Source: Brucella pseudogrignonensis (lineage in GTDB: Bacteria > Pseudomonadota > Alphaproteobacteria > Rhizobiales > Rhizobiaceae). Taken from it: DNA of 64,000 nucleotides. The position numbers and the translations under genes were made by a program. The stretch is taken from positions 1-64,000 of the forward strand of contig NZ_JAVLAT010000002.1 of assembly GCF_032190615.1 (NCBI RefSeq), given 5' to 3'. Positions 1 through 8,207 of the stretch are shown piece after piece; the first letter of the stretch is position 1, and each line of letters opens with the position of its first letter. Below the pieces are notes generated by a model. The model was not told the DNA's origin and did not search any database. It worked only from the letters and a program-made list of their open reading frames with translations.

Positions 1-387
1 TGGAATGTTGCTGATCAAGCGAATATCGATGGCGCGAGAGCGATATAGGCCAGCGTCACTAAAGGGGCTGGTATCGTGAATGCGGAACGCCCTTAAGCAG
101 GCTTGCTCCAATCCGGCTCGTATGGCTGATAAGCACCACAGCGCGGAGAGAAGGATTGGATGCAACTTGCCTTCAAGCAGCATGGCTATCGCACGGTATG
201 CCAGAACCGCTGATGAACCACGTTTGATGATGATATCTGCAAATGTTGCCTTCCATATACCAGCATCAGACGCGGAAACCTGAGATAAACCGGACACACT
301 CGACGGCCCCGCCAATGTGCGCGAGGCAATATTGAATGATGCTCGTTTGGGCTTAAGCACAGAACGAGGCCAAATAGGTGTCACCAT
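1..387 (-). CDS. Phage tail-region protein, C-terminus outside window
   Basis: An open frame runs from an ATG at 387 to the left edge of the window, 129 codons without a stop, so the gene is cut by the window boundary. It begins MVTPIWPRSVLKPKRASFNI and lies 9 bases after the stop of the tape measure reading frame, in the same direction, which places it among the distal tail genes. I do not recognise a domain. In HK97-like siphophages this slot usually holds minor tail or tail-tip proteins, so a structural role is inferred from position only. Confidence 0.6.
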   Translation of the reverse strand, partial: MVTPIWPRSVLKPKRASFNIASRTLAGPSSVSGLSQVSASDAGIWKATFADIIIKRGSSAVLAYRAIAMLLEGKLHPILLSALWCLSAIRAGLEQACLRAFRIHDTSPFSDAGLYRSRAIDIRLISNIP

Positions 388-396
388 TACATGGCC

Positions 397-3017
397 TCAC
401 ATGTTTCTTGTTTGAGCGTCGGCTATCATTGACGGTAGCGACTGCTGAACGGTTCGGGTGCTTTGCTGAACAGAAACCTGTACAATCGCACCGGATGCCG
501 TCTGAATTCGCTGATCGGCGATTTTAGCCATTCGCCCACTGTCATCTTGCAACATGATGCGTATTGTTTCGTTTGAACCCTGCCCCCGCATACCTTTGAT
601 ACCGGGCGCGGTCGGTGCATTTGATGTTGGCAACGGGCCGACATAACCACCGTTGGCATAGCCTTTCAGGCCACGGCGCATCGCATCCAAAGCGGCAGGC
701 CCACCAGCTGCGCGAACCGCGTCTTGGTCAAAGACATATTCGCCTTTATGAACCACGCCAGCCGGTTCGTATTTTCCACCAGAGCCAGTATAGCCGCCTT
801 TGGTCGAAACCAAGCAGCTTGCCAATACCGCCGAATATCCCCGACCCCACCGCCGCCGAAGATGCCAGCCAGTGGACCTTTGCCAAGCAAGGTTGCCTGC
901 ATGACGGCCTCAATGAGCGTATTCAGGAATTTATCAAGCGCCGAATTGCCGGTTTCAATGGCCGGGATCATCGACTGAAAAGCATCCATCATGGAGCCTT
1001 TCAAGAAGTCCGACAATTCACGCGCATGCTCTTGGCTTTCTGCGAGCTTATTAGCTTCAACCGTGGCATTGGCATAACCTTCTGCCAAACCCTCAATCTG
1101 CTCTTTCAAAGCTGGGGTAATTTCAATCCCAGCTTTCTTGGCAGCATTCAACAGTTCTTGCGTGGCGCGGGCCTTAGTGATTGCGTAATCGTAATCATCA
1201 ATCAGTGGGTTAATCTGGGCTTGAGCTGCCGTTTCTGCCTGTAGGGATGCTGTGCGCTCTTTGATCTGCTCGATTTCGCGCTGTAGTTCATCAGGTCGAG
1301 ACCTACCTCCACCTTTGCGCCCCTTGCCGCCACCAGACGATCCGCCTGCTCCACCATTTGACGAACCGCCGCCGCCTGAACTTCTTGTCGGCGCAACTAG
1401 GTCGTTATCTTTACTATTGGCAGTCCTTTCCCTCGCTCTGGCATTTGCAGACTGTCGCCAATTCTCGCCAAGCTTCCCAAGGTGATCTTGAGCGGCTTTT
1501 GTCAAAGCCTTGCCATATGCATCGCCAGCAGCCTTACCAGCTCCCGCGAATGAGTTATCAAGCCTACCAAGATTTACTGTCATATCTTCTGGCAGTATCG
1601 GTGCGACGCCGACAAACCGGTCTAGGGCATTCAACGCAGATGCAACGCGGTTGATGCCATTTAAAACTGTTTGAAGCCCGCTTTCTATGCCTGCAATCAT
1701 CGAGTTCATGGCATTAATGACGGCTTCGGCAACAGCACCGGGCAGCTTAGTAAATGTCGTTACGGTGGTATCGTAGAGAAGGCCAACAGCACCGATAATG
1801 TTATTTGCTGCACCCTTGGTTGTTTCCCAAACATCTTCCCAGCTAACCTCATTGCCGCCTAATGCATCGGATATCAGGTTTAGCGCCCCTAGAAGATCAT
1901 CGCGAACAAGTGACGCAACATCCATTGCGCCCTGACTGATGGTTTCCCATGCTACCGAGGCGTAATCCTGAAGATTAGCCATATCGCCTGCAATCGGCTG
2001 GATCTGGTCACCGAACGCCGAGAGAGCGAACGTAGCCGAGCTAATCGCGGTAATCAGAAGCAAGAACGGGTTAGTTGCAACCATCGTCGCGCCTGCCAGC
2101 GCCACTCGTGCCATCGCCGGAACATACTGCCCCAGAAGAACTGTCGCCGCTGCCGCTGCTGCTAATGCAACATGCTCGAAGTTATCACCGACAAAAACCA
2201 GTCCTTGCGCGATAGTAGCAGAAACGCCAGACGCCTGATCCATTGTCCCGACGAACTTCAATAAGCCGTTGGCGACCTTCTGAAACCCGTCAGATATAGT
2301 TGCAGGCATGCTCTCGGCTTCGGCTGTCAGTTCCTGCAAGCGCGTGGTCAAAGCCTTGTAGATCACGTCACCGGTGATCTTGCCTTCCTTGCCTGCTTCG
2401 CGAAGCTGATTGACACCAATGCCGAGCTGGGCGGCAAGCACTTCGGCAACACGTCCACCAACTTCAATCACCGTATTCAGGTTGTCGCCTTGAAGCTTAC
2501 CCGCCGCCATCGACTTGCCGAGAGCGTCAATCACACGAGCTGCGCGATCAGACTTAGCGCCTGACACCACGAGCGCGTTATTCAATGCTTCGGTGTAATC
2601 AAGCTGCTGATTGGTATTGTAACCAAGCTCTTTGAGAGCGCCCGCATTTGTGAGAAAGCTTTCAGCCGTGTTTTGCATACCGGAATAGGTGCGCTGCGCC
2701 ATGTCATAGATACGCTCCATTACCTGAGGAGCTTTATCCATATCCCCGACAGCAAGGCCTACACGAGAGGACAAATCAGTCCAAGTGTCAGCCATACGCT
2801 GGATTTCACTTACACCAATGCCAAGGCCACCGATCGCAGCACCAGCACGAAGCATATTCTGAAATGAACGACTGATGTTGTCGTTCATCGTGGAAAAGCG
2901 CTTCTCGATCTGGCGAGCGCGTTGATTAGCAACGCCATTTGCCCGGTTGAGCGCCTTTTCAAAAGAGGCCGTGCGGGCCTCCATAGCCACGACAAGGCGT
3001 TCAACGTCAGTCGCCAT
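397..3017 (-). pseudogene. Tail tape measure protein, broken by two frameshifts
   Basis: Tape measure proteins set tail length and line the tail tube during assembly. The N-terminal frame (3017 to 666) starts MATDVERLVVAMEARTASFE and has the long helical, Ala/Gly-rich body and hydrophobic centre of lambda/HK97-type tape measures. After a Gly-rich stretch near 855 this frame loses its sense. The expected ending (GKLLGF, then GGYTGSGGKYEPAGVVHKGE, then YVFDQDAVRAAGG) is split over the two other frames. Removing one G from the GGGG run near 855 and one base near 817 restores a continuous ending, GSGIFGGIGKLLGFAKGGYT, that runs to the stop at 397. The two extra bases are about 40 bp apart. The gene is therefore either inactivated or mis-sequenced. 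Its start overlaps the stop of the upstream chaperone as TGATG. Confidence 0.85.
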
Positions 3018-3139
3018 CAGAAGCCCTCAATTCCAAGTTCTGCAAGTTGATCGTCGCTCATACCGGGAGCGGCTTTTTCTTCGGTCGCATTGGCGGCTTT
3101 GAAGCCTTCAACCGCACAGCGAAATTCCCAAAGCGTCAT
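3017..3139 (-). CDS. Small tail assembly chaperone, probably made as a -1 frameshift extension
   Basis: From the ATG at 3139 the frame encodes 40 residues, MTLWEFRCAVEGFKAANATE and onward to GIEGF, ending in TGATG with the tape measure start. Position and sequence fit the small tail assembly chaperone that follows GTA-gp10-like proteins. The same frame is open upstream to 3256, inside the neighbouring gene, and reads KWKFNRFYQWAGIIHRDIGK just before the ATG. That part looks like conserved chaperone sequence but has no ATG, GTG or TTG start. It is in the -1 frame relative to the upstream gene, so a lambda G/GT-like translational frameshift is plausible. No perfect slippery heptamer was found. 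Confidence 0.6.
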   Translation of the reverse strand: MTLWEFRCAVEGFKAANATEEKAAPGMSDDQLAELGIEGF

Positions 3140-3159
3140 CTTGCCGATGTCGCGATGGA

Positions 3160-3558
3160 TTATTCCGGCCCATTGGTAGAAGCGGTTGAATTTCCACTTT
3201 CCGCGCGGGAGCGGGTTCGGGTCTTCTTCGCCCCCGCTTTCCGCTCCCCCGGCTGATCATCCTCATCGCCAAAGAGTGCAACCATCAACACAGCCTGCGC
3301 AGTCAGCACTGACAATGTGAGCGGTCGATCTTCAACGAATTTCTGGACAAGCTTACGAGCGGCTTCTTTTTCCATGCCGCCGCCTTCAAGACCGAGGCGG
3401 ATAGGCTGGATCACATCATCAATGAACCATTGCTTGGAAGTGAGCCGCATCAATATCCATTGCGGCCCTGCATCGCATTTGTCTTGCAGGGCGCGAAGGT
3501 GTACAAGGCGGAGTTCAAAATCATGCTCTCCGCCAGCCCATGTGAGAGCCTTCGCCAT
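3160..3558 (-). CDS. Tail assembly protein, GTA-gp10 family
   Basis: This 132-residue protein resembles the gene-transfer-agent gp10 family, which sits between tail tube and tape measure and is thought to act as the first tail assembly chaperone. Features seen are an N-terminal GGEHDFELRLVHLRALQDKC segment, a helical middle and a basic, low-complexity tail (KAGAKKTRTRSRAESGNS). That tail overlaps a second reading frame encoding the small chaperone. The start codon at 3558 touches the stop of the tail tube gene, so the two are probably translationally coupled. Confidence 0.75.
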   Translation of the reverse strand: MAKALTWAGGEHDFELRLVHLRALQDKCDAGPQWILMRLTSKQWFIDDVIQPIRLGLEGGGMEKEAARKLVQKFVEDRPLTLSVLTAQAVLMVALFGDEDDQPGERKAGAKKTRTRSRAESGNSTASTNGPE

Positions 3559-4010
3559 TACGCAGCCTTAGCGGTACGGGTTGGCAATCCGTCGAACTGA
3601 ATTTCGATTTCAGCCGATACCTTTTGGCCTTTTTCAACGGCATTGTTGAGGTACACGAGGATCGCTGATCCTGTTTCATATTCTGTGTCACCAACAGCAG
3701 AATTGACGTGCTGAACACGAATTGTCTTCTTACCGCCCGAATACCACCAATCAAGCATCATTTGATGGCTCTGGCTGGCCCATACGCCAGTACCTGAGAT
3801 TGTAACTTCCGAGGACTGAACAGCACGTTCAACAACAGCTGGCAGGCTTTCATCTTCACAATCGGCGGGTACTTCCGTTGTCTGCATGTTGTGCTGGCGG
3901 TTGATACCGCGCTGTGTGATGCCGCAAATCTTCGAGAAAGTACCCTCGACATCTGTTTCAATCTCAACAACAAGATGCTGAAATTCTGCGGTAATTGGCT
4001 TAACGGCCAT
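3558..4010 (-). CDS. Major tail tube protein
   Basis: The 150-residue product starts MAVKPITAEFQHLVVEIETD and shows the beta-rich composition of siphophage major tail (tube) proteins, with a segment on inserting a tag-like loop (SSEVTISGTGVWASQSHQMM) typical of the family. It would polymerise around the tape measure to form the tail shaft. Its place between the neck/completion genes and the tail chaperone agrees. No frameshift or truncation is visible. The exact tube family is not certain. Confidence 0.75.
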   Translation of the reverse strand: MAVKPITAEFQHLVVEIETDVEGTFSKICGITQRGINRQHNMQTTEVPADCEDESLPAVVERAVQSSEVTISGTGVWASQSHQMMLDWWYSGGKKTIRVQHVNSAVGDTEYETGSAILVYLNNAVEKGQKVSAEIEIQFDGLPTRTAKAA

Positions 4011-4087
4011 GTTATTTCTCCATGCGAAAACGGGCCAGCAATACGCCAGCCTTGATAGGGCTTGAGGCCCGGTTTCAGGTGATTGGG

Positions 4088-4288
4088 CTAAGCCCGTTTA
4101 CGGCCTTTCAGGGCGCGTTTCTGATCGCGTGTCGGGCTTGCGACCGCTTCGGCCCAGCCTTTCGATACGCAGTAATCAATGAAGTCTTGCGGACGTTCTT
4201 GCGGTTCCGGCGAAGCCTTGGCGTTGAACGAATACCGGCTGCGAGGACGCGACCAGTTGCATTCCACTTTAAAGATTGCCCAAGCCAT
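4088..4288 (-). CDS. Small phage protein in the tail module
   Basis: A 66-residue basic protein begins MAWAIFKVECNWSRPRSRYS and ends KRALKGRKRA. The ATG at 4288 shares its A with the TAA stop of the upstream gp10-like gene (TAATG), which decides the start over a longer in-frame possibility at 4366. I do not recognise the family; small proteins at this position occur in related prophages. The basic C-terminus might contact nucleic acid or an acidic partner. Confidence 0.6.
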   Translation of the reverse strand: MAWAIFKVECNWSRPRSRYSFNAKASPEPQERPQDFIDYCVSKGWAEAVASPTRDQKRALKGRKRA

Positions 4289-4722
4289 TATTTCGCTCCG
4301 TCTCTGACTGCTTTGCGCATCTGGCGCGTAACCCTGCCCCGGACACGCTTTCGCAACGTGCGCCATGATGGGAAGAAATACGGGCTGGCCTTCATGTGCT
4401 GGGTGCCGAACTCTTGAAGTCTGGCAAGCTGGAATTGCTCACGTTCACCAACCATCGTTGACGTATCGCCAGCGTAGATCGTGATCACCAAACCGTCGCG
4501 TGTCGGTGCTGACTTGCCGAGGACCATTGAGCCTTTCGGCGCATCGCCCCACGTCCAGTTGATCGTCTGTGCAAGTGCACCCGTATCTTTCGGTGCCAAT
4601 CGACGCATCATACTGACGACTTCGCCAGCACCTTGCTCCATTGCTTTGATCGTCGCATCGAATACAGCCTGCGGAATGGTCTTAGTAAGCTTTCGCTTGA
4701 GCCGGTCTAAGCCCTCAACCAT
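4288..4722 (-). CDS. HK97 gp10-family neck/tail completion protein
   Basis: Starting at the ATG at 4722, the product (about 144 residues) begins MVEGLDRLKRKLTKTIPQAV and contains the RRLAPKDTGALAQTI motif that marks the HK97-gp10 (minor tail, tail completion) family. The C-terminal PYFFPSWRTLRKRV segment is also typical. It should act where the tail meets the head-tail connector. An in-frame start exists at 4740, but 4722 gives the usual short overlap (8 bases) with the upstream DUF3168 gene. Confidence 0.85.
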   Translation of the reverse strand: MVEGLDRLKRKLTKTIPQAVFDATIKAMEQGAGEVVSMMRRLAPKDTGALAQTINWTWGDAPKGSMVLGKSAPTRDGLVITIYAGDTSTMVGEREQFQLARLQEFGTQHMKASPYFFPSWRTLRKRVRGRVTRQMRKAVRDGAK

Positions 4723-5131
4723 CTTCCCATTCCTCGTCAATCAGTCCGGTGACTTGCACAATGCCATGAGCGGTTATACCGTCTGGATCATCCAAAACAC
4801 GCGACAATTCGATATTAAGACCCACAAGAGCGCCGCTTAACAGCTCACCAGTGGTGTTTCTCAAAGCGCCTACAATGGCGTCAACAATCTCTTTGCACGG
4901 CCATTTCCGGCCATTCTTGCGCACCCAGCAATCAATCTGGATTGTTTCTTCACGGCTATTGATGCAATCAGCATCATCGGTGCGAAAATCACTCGCGCCC
5001 ATCGAGATATATGGAAATGTCGGCTTTTCAGGTGGGCCGTCATACACACGATCACCGACAAGTGCCGAAACCTTCGCGTTGGCCTTGAGCGTGGAAATAA
5101 TCAGGTCTTGGAATGAGACGGAAACACTCAT
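4715..5131 (-). CDS. DUF3168 tail completion protein
   Basis: The 138-residue protein (MSVSVSFQDLIISTLKANAK) has the DUF3168 layout: a first helix with a LVGDRVYDGPPEKPTFPYI strand-turn, then an IQIDCWV strand and an IVDAIVGAL helix. Members of this family form the tail terminator or completion ring at the top of siphophage tails. It overlaps the head closure gene upstream by four bases and the gp10-like gene downstream by eight, as expected in a compact late operon. Confidence 0.85.
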   Translation of the reverse strand: MSVSVSFQDLIISTLKANAKVSALVGDRVYDGPPEKPTFPYISMGASDFRTDDADCINSREETIQIDCWVRKNGRKWPCKEIVDAIVGALRNTTGELLSGALVGLNIELSRVLDDPDGITAHGIVQVTGLIDEEWEDG

Positions 5132-5469
5132 GTCGCCACCCCGCTTTCCGCTGTAATTTCCATAAACTGCCGATCCTCGGTCGGGACAATTGCCCTGATC
5201 TGGTACTCGGTTCCGGTGCGCGCATCACGCATACCGTCATCAGTGGTCAAAGCTGCCGTCTGGCTACTTCTGCGCACCGTGACAACAACCGGCTGCTTAC
5301 CCGTCAACCTTGCCGCCTGAACCGTTTCCCCTCCCCGCAGATACCGGATATTGCCGCGGACTGTGAAATCGGTCGGGGTCGGCTCGAAACCACCATGCCC
5401 GTCCGGCACTTCGGTGATGGTGCTGAAGGTGATAGATGAACGAAGTTGCCCTGATCCTAATCTAGCCAT
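5128..5469 (-). CDS. Phage head closure protein
   Basis: The 113-residue product begins MARLGSGQLRSSITFSTITE and carries the GHGGFEPTPTDFTVRGNIRY pattern and IVPTEDRQFMEITAE ending of the SPP1 gp16-like head closure (head-tail adaptor) family. It would form the ring that closes the connector after DNA packaging. It lies 2 bases after the head-tail connector gene and overlaps the DUF3168 gene (ATGA). Confidence 0.85.
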   Translation of the reverse strand: MARLGSGQLRSSITFSTITEVPDGHGGFEPTPTDFTVRGNIRYLRGGETVQAARLTGKQPVVVTVRRSSQTAALTTDDGMRDARTGTEYQIRAIVPTEDRQFMEITAESGVAT

Positions 5470-5471
5470 GA

Positions 5472-6038
5472 TTACACCTTCGGACGGCGAAACGGCCAGA
5501 TAAGAGCTTCATAGGCTTGATTGCTCTCAATCCGTGGGCCTTCTGGGTCGCCTCGGTATGAGTACATCAGCCCAACATGCATCAGGATTGCCGCCTTGAG
5601 AGAGGCTGGCACGTCTGCCGGGGCTGTCCCTGCCTTGTATTCGATAGTGACCGCATCGGCGCGGGCTACAGTAGCGGGCCACGAGTTACCGTAAGCGAGC
5701 GAAAGAACTGTTCCGCAGGCATAGTCCAGCGTCTTGTAGGAGGCCTCTGAAACGGTTTTCTCCACATTATCGGTGTCGAAGTACTTCACGGCCTCAACGC
5801 TAGCCACTGGCCCCATACGCAGCCGCAGGAAGCTATTAAACGAGCAAAACGATTGCTTCCACGTCTGAGTGACAAGCGCGATGTTAAGCGTACGCTCAAG
5901 ATGATCGGTCGCGGCCTGAATAAAGCGCGTGATCTGGTTATCATCATCGGTGAAACCCGACACAATCAGATGTTGACGAGCTTCTTCAAGCGATACCGGT
6001 AGGTCTGCTGGCGCTTGTGTGCGGACAGGAAGCAGCAT
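5472..6038 (-). CDS. Head-tail connector protein (phiE125 gp8 / HK97 gp6-like)
   Basis: The 188-residue protein starts MLLPVRTQAPADLPVSLEEA. Its first half has the SLEEARQHLIVSGFTDDDNQ and ITRFIQAATDHLERTL pattern of phage connector proteins related to HK97 gp6. The second half (PADVPASLKAAILMHVGLMY) matches the C-terminal helix of the phiE125 gp8-like group. It should bind under the portal ring. No anomaly is seen. Confidence 0.85.
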   Translation of the reverse strand: MLLPVRTQAPADLPVSLEEARQHLIVSGFTDDDNQITRFIQAATDHLERTLNIALVTQTWKQSFCSFNSFLRLRMGPVASVEAVKYFDTDNVEKTVSEASYKTLDYACGTVLSLAYGNSWPATVARADAVTIEYKAGTAPADVPASLKAAILMHVGLMYSYRGDPEGPRIESNQAYEALIWPFRRPKV

Positions 6039-6041
6039 TTA

Positions 6042-6224
6042 TCAACCGCCTTTGTTCTTTTCTGCCCGACCTTCAGCCTTATTCTTCGGCTTTTCCTCGG
6101 ACTTTTCCTTCAAAACGCCATTCTTCACCAAATGCGACACATCAGTTTCGGATGCCTGTCGTTCATCGCCGGGTTCATAGAATTTATCACCCTGATGACG
6201 GCGTAAAACTTCATAGGTTTTCAT
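6042..6224 (-). CDS. Small phage protein between capsid and connector
   Basis: The 60-residue product begins MKTYEVLRRHQGDKFYEPGD and ends in a highly charged Lys/Glu-rich tail (KEKSEEKPKNKAEGRAEKNK). Small ORFs with an N-terminal strand pattern of this kind often sit between capsid and connector genes in HK97-like prophages. No specific function is recognised. It follows the capsid gene by about 60 bases and precedes the connector by three. Confidence 0.6.
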   Translation of the reverse strand: MKTYEVLRRHQGDKFYEPGDERQASETDVSHLVKNGVLKEKSEEKPKNKAEGRAEKNKGG

Positions 6225-6284
6225 GGCAATCTCCTTCAGATCAAGAAACGGGCAGCGTTAACTGCCCGTCGATTTGATCAGAAC

Positions 6285-7505
6285 TTATTCGCCGCCACCC
6301 GGAGCCGCGTTCACATCGCCGTAGATGAACGCTTCTGGACGATAGACAGCCAGAGCGAGACGTTCTTCAGCAAGGATGGTGACAAGGTTCTTGATGAAGT
6401 CGTCTTCATTCTCAGTTGCGACTTCAACACGTGCCTGCCAGCGGTCGAAAATCTGCGCACCAAGCTTGAACGCACCGGTGAGGAACTTACCAGCCGCAAC
6501 CGCCTGAGTGGTGACAACAGGAAGGCCCCAAAGAGTAGGCGAAAGCGTACCCTGCGGATTGCCGATGATGTAACGGCCCTGAGTGTCCTTGAGCAGTTCA
6601 ATCGACGTCCAATCAATCGGATTGAGGACATGGCCGGTTGCTGGATATTCAGCAAGCGCCGCCTGAAGCATCGCCACACGAAGACGATCAATGCCGGTAA
6701 CAGTTGCTGGCATGGTTGTCCCGGCAGGGATAGCGAACGCTGTCGACTGCGGGATGATGCCGAGCAGGTTCTGGCCTGTGCCGTCACCGTTGAGAAGCTG
6801 GTTTTCTTCAACGTATGCCAGACCGTACAGCAAGCGCTGATCAATGATCGAGCGAAGCTGTGACACGTCAGACAGCACCTGACGGGAAGCCTTCATCCAG
6901 TGTGCAATGACCTTGGCAGAGGTCGTTACCAGCTCGAACTGAATATCCGAGTTTGGCTTTGCCGCACCTTCAGCCACGCCAGCGGCGCGGTTGTTGAAAC
7001 CCTTTTCCTTGACGTATTCCAGTGAACCGCCGTCCATCTGACCCTGCGAGAGCAGATCACGGATAGTCAGACGGCGCTGGGGCAGCTCAAGAATGCCGGG
7101 AAGTCGGGTGGTCTGAATTGCAGCGCCAACGGAACCGGCGGCGTTCGTGGTTGCCGTGGTCAGCGTGGCCTTGGTCTGAATGTCGATGCGACCGCGAGGG
7201 TTCGCCTGACCGAGAAATTCCTTGACCTTGTCGTTTTCAACGAACTGCTCACCAATCGACTTTTCCCGGTCGCCTTCGCCACCGCCGCGTGCTGCCTTCT
7301 GCTCGAAATCGTCAAGACGTGCCTTGAGTTCATTCATGGCGGTAAGGCTTTCGTCAGCCTTTGCCTTGAGGCTCTCGCTGATGTCGCCATTCTTCTTGGC
7401 TTCAGCCACGGCCTGTTCAGCGATTTCCTTGACGCTGTCAAACTTCTTCTCGAAGTCAGCCTTAACCTCCAGAGCAAGCTGCTCTGCTGTTTTATTGTCG
7501 CTCAT
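6285..7505 (-). CDS. Major capsid protein, HK97 family
   Basis: The 406-residue protein forms the icosahedral head. Residues 1 to about 110 are a charged coiled-coil delta domain (EQLALEVKADFEKKFDSVKE) that acts as an internal scaffold and is removed by the prohead protease. The rest is the HK97 fold, with the family features TTATTNAAGSVGAAIQTTRL, the LPQRRLTIRDLLSQG region and the E-loop region before YVKEKGFNNRAAGVAEGA. The C-terminal domain (VEVATENEDDFIKNLVTILA) is intact. It follows the protease gene, the normal order. Confidence 0.95.
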   Translation of the reverse strand: MSDNKTAEQLALEVKADFEKKFDSVKEIAEQAVAEAKKNGDISESLKAKADESLTAMNELKARLDDFEQKAARGGGEGDREKSIGEQFVENDKVKEFLGQANPRGRIDIQTKATLTTATTNAAGSVGAAIQTTRLPGILELPQRRLTIRDLLSQGQMDGGSLEYVKEKGFNNRAAGVAEGAAKPNSDIQFELVTTSAKVIAHWMKASRQVLSDVSQLRSIIDQRLLYGLAYVEENQLLNGDGTGQNLLGIIPQSTAFAIPAGTTMPATVTGIDRLRVAMLQAALAEYPATGHVLNPIDWTSIELLKDTQGRYIIGNPQGTLSPTLWGLPVVTTQAVAAGKFLTGAFKLGAQIFDRWQARVEVATENEDDFIKNLVTILAEERLALAVYRPEAFIYGDVNAAPGGGE

Positions 7506-7539
7506 TGATAATGTCCTTTCTGGACAAAGAGGGTGAGAT

Positions 7540-8202
7540 TTAACCGCGCAATGCTTTTAAGAATGCGGTTGCGTCGCTTGCCTTTTCGCCCTCTGGATCA
7601 CCCAGAACGGCCTTTGCATAACCATGCGAGGCAATCGCGCATGCCATGCTTTTTGGAACCCCTGCCTCTCGCAAGATGTCCTCAAATTCTTTGATCGGCA
7701 TGGGGTCGCCATCGCGGAGGCGTCTGGCAAACTCATCCATGCGTTCAGATTTCACTGCCTCGATACGGGCGCGGCGATTGGCTGGGAAAGAAACCGGGGA
7801 GATTTCCCGCAGGTCCAATTCATCCAGATTGCGCACATTGCCGTCAGGAGTGGCTTTGATTTCTCGGTACCCGATGGAAAGACCACCGATAGCATTCGCC
7901 TTCATGAGCGCATGGACTTCACGAGCCTTCTGCACTTCCATGATCAAGCGGCCCTTACCCCAAAGGCCTTTTGCATCCTCAGCAAGATCATCCCAGATAC
8001 CGATCGGTTCATTCGGGTTATGCTGCCAAAGCATCAGAACGCTTGTGCCTTCGCGCTTATGCTTAGCGAGACTGCCAGCGAAAGCACCGGGCATTACCCG
8101 CTCGCCATAGCTGTCAACATTGCCGTTGACCGAGCCGTAACCCGTAAAGGTGCCGTCTTCCGACAGGTCTTTAACCTGCAAGGCAAAGTCTTTGGTTTTC
8201 AT
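7540..8202 (-). CDS. HK97-family prohead protease
   Basis: This 220-residue serine protease (family S78/U35) matures the prohead by cutting the scaffold domain of the capsid protein. Seen are the N-terminal GTFTGYGSVNGNVDSYGERV motif, the likely catalytic His in MLWQHNPNEPIG and the likely catalytic Ser in NAIGGLSIGYR, followed by LDLREISPVSFPANRRA. It lies between portal and capsid genes. The C-terminal extension after about residue 155 is typical of alphaproteobacterial phage versions. Confidence 0.95.
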   Translation of the reverse strand: MKTKDFALQVKDLSEDGTFTGYGSVNGNVDSYGERVMPGAFAGSLAKHKREGTSVLMLWQHNPNEPIGIWDDLAEDAKGLWGKGRLIMEVQKAREVHALMKANAIGGLSIGYREIKATPDGNVRNLDELDLREISPVSFPANRRARIEAVKSERMDEFARRLRDGDPMPIKEFEDILREAGVPKSMACAIASHGYAKAVLGDPEGEKASDATAFLKALRG

Positions 8203-8207
8203 CGAGA

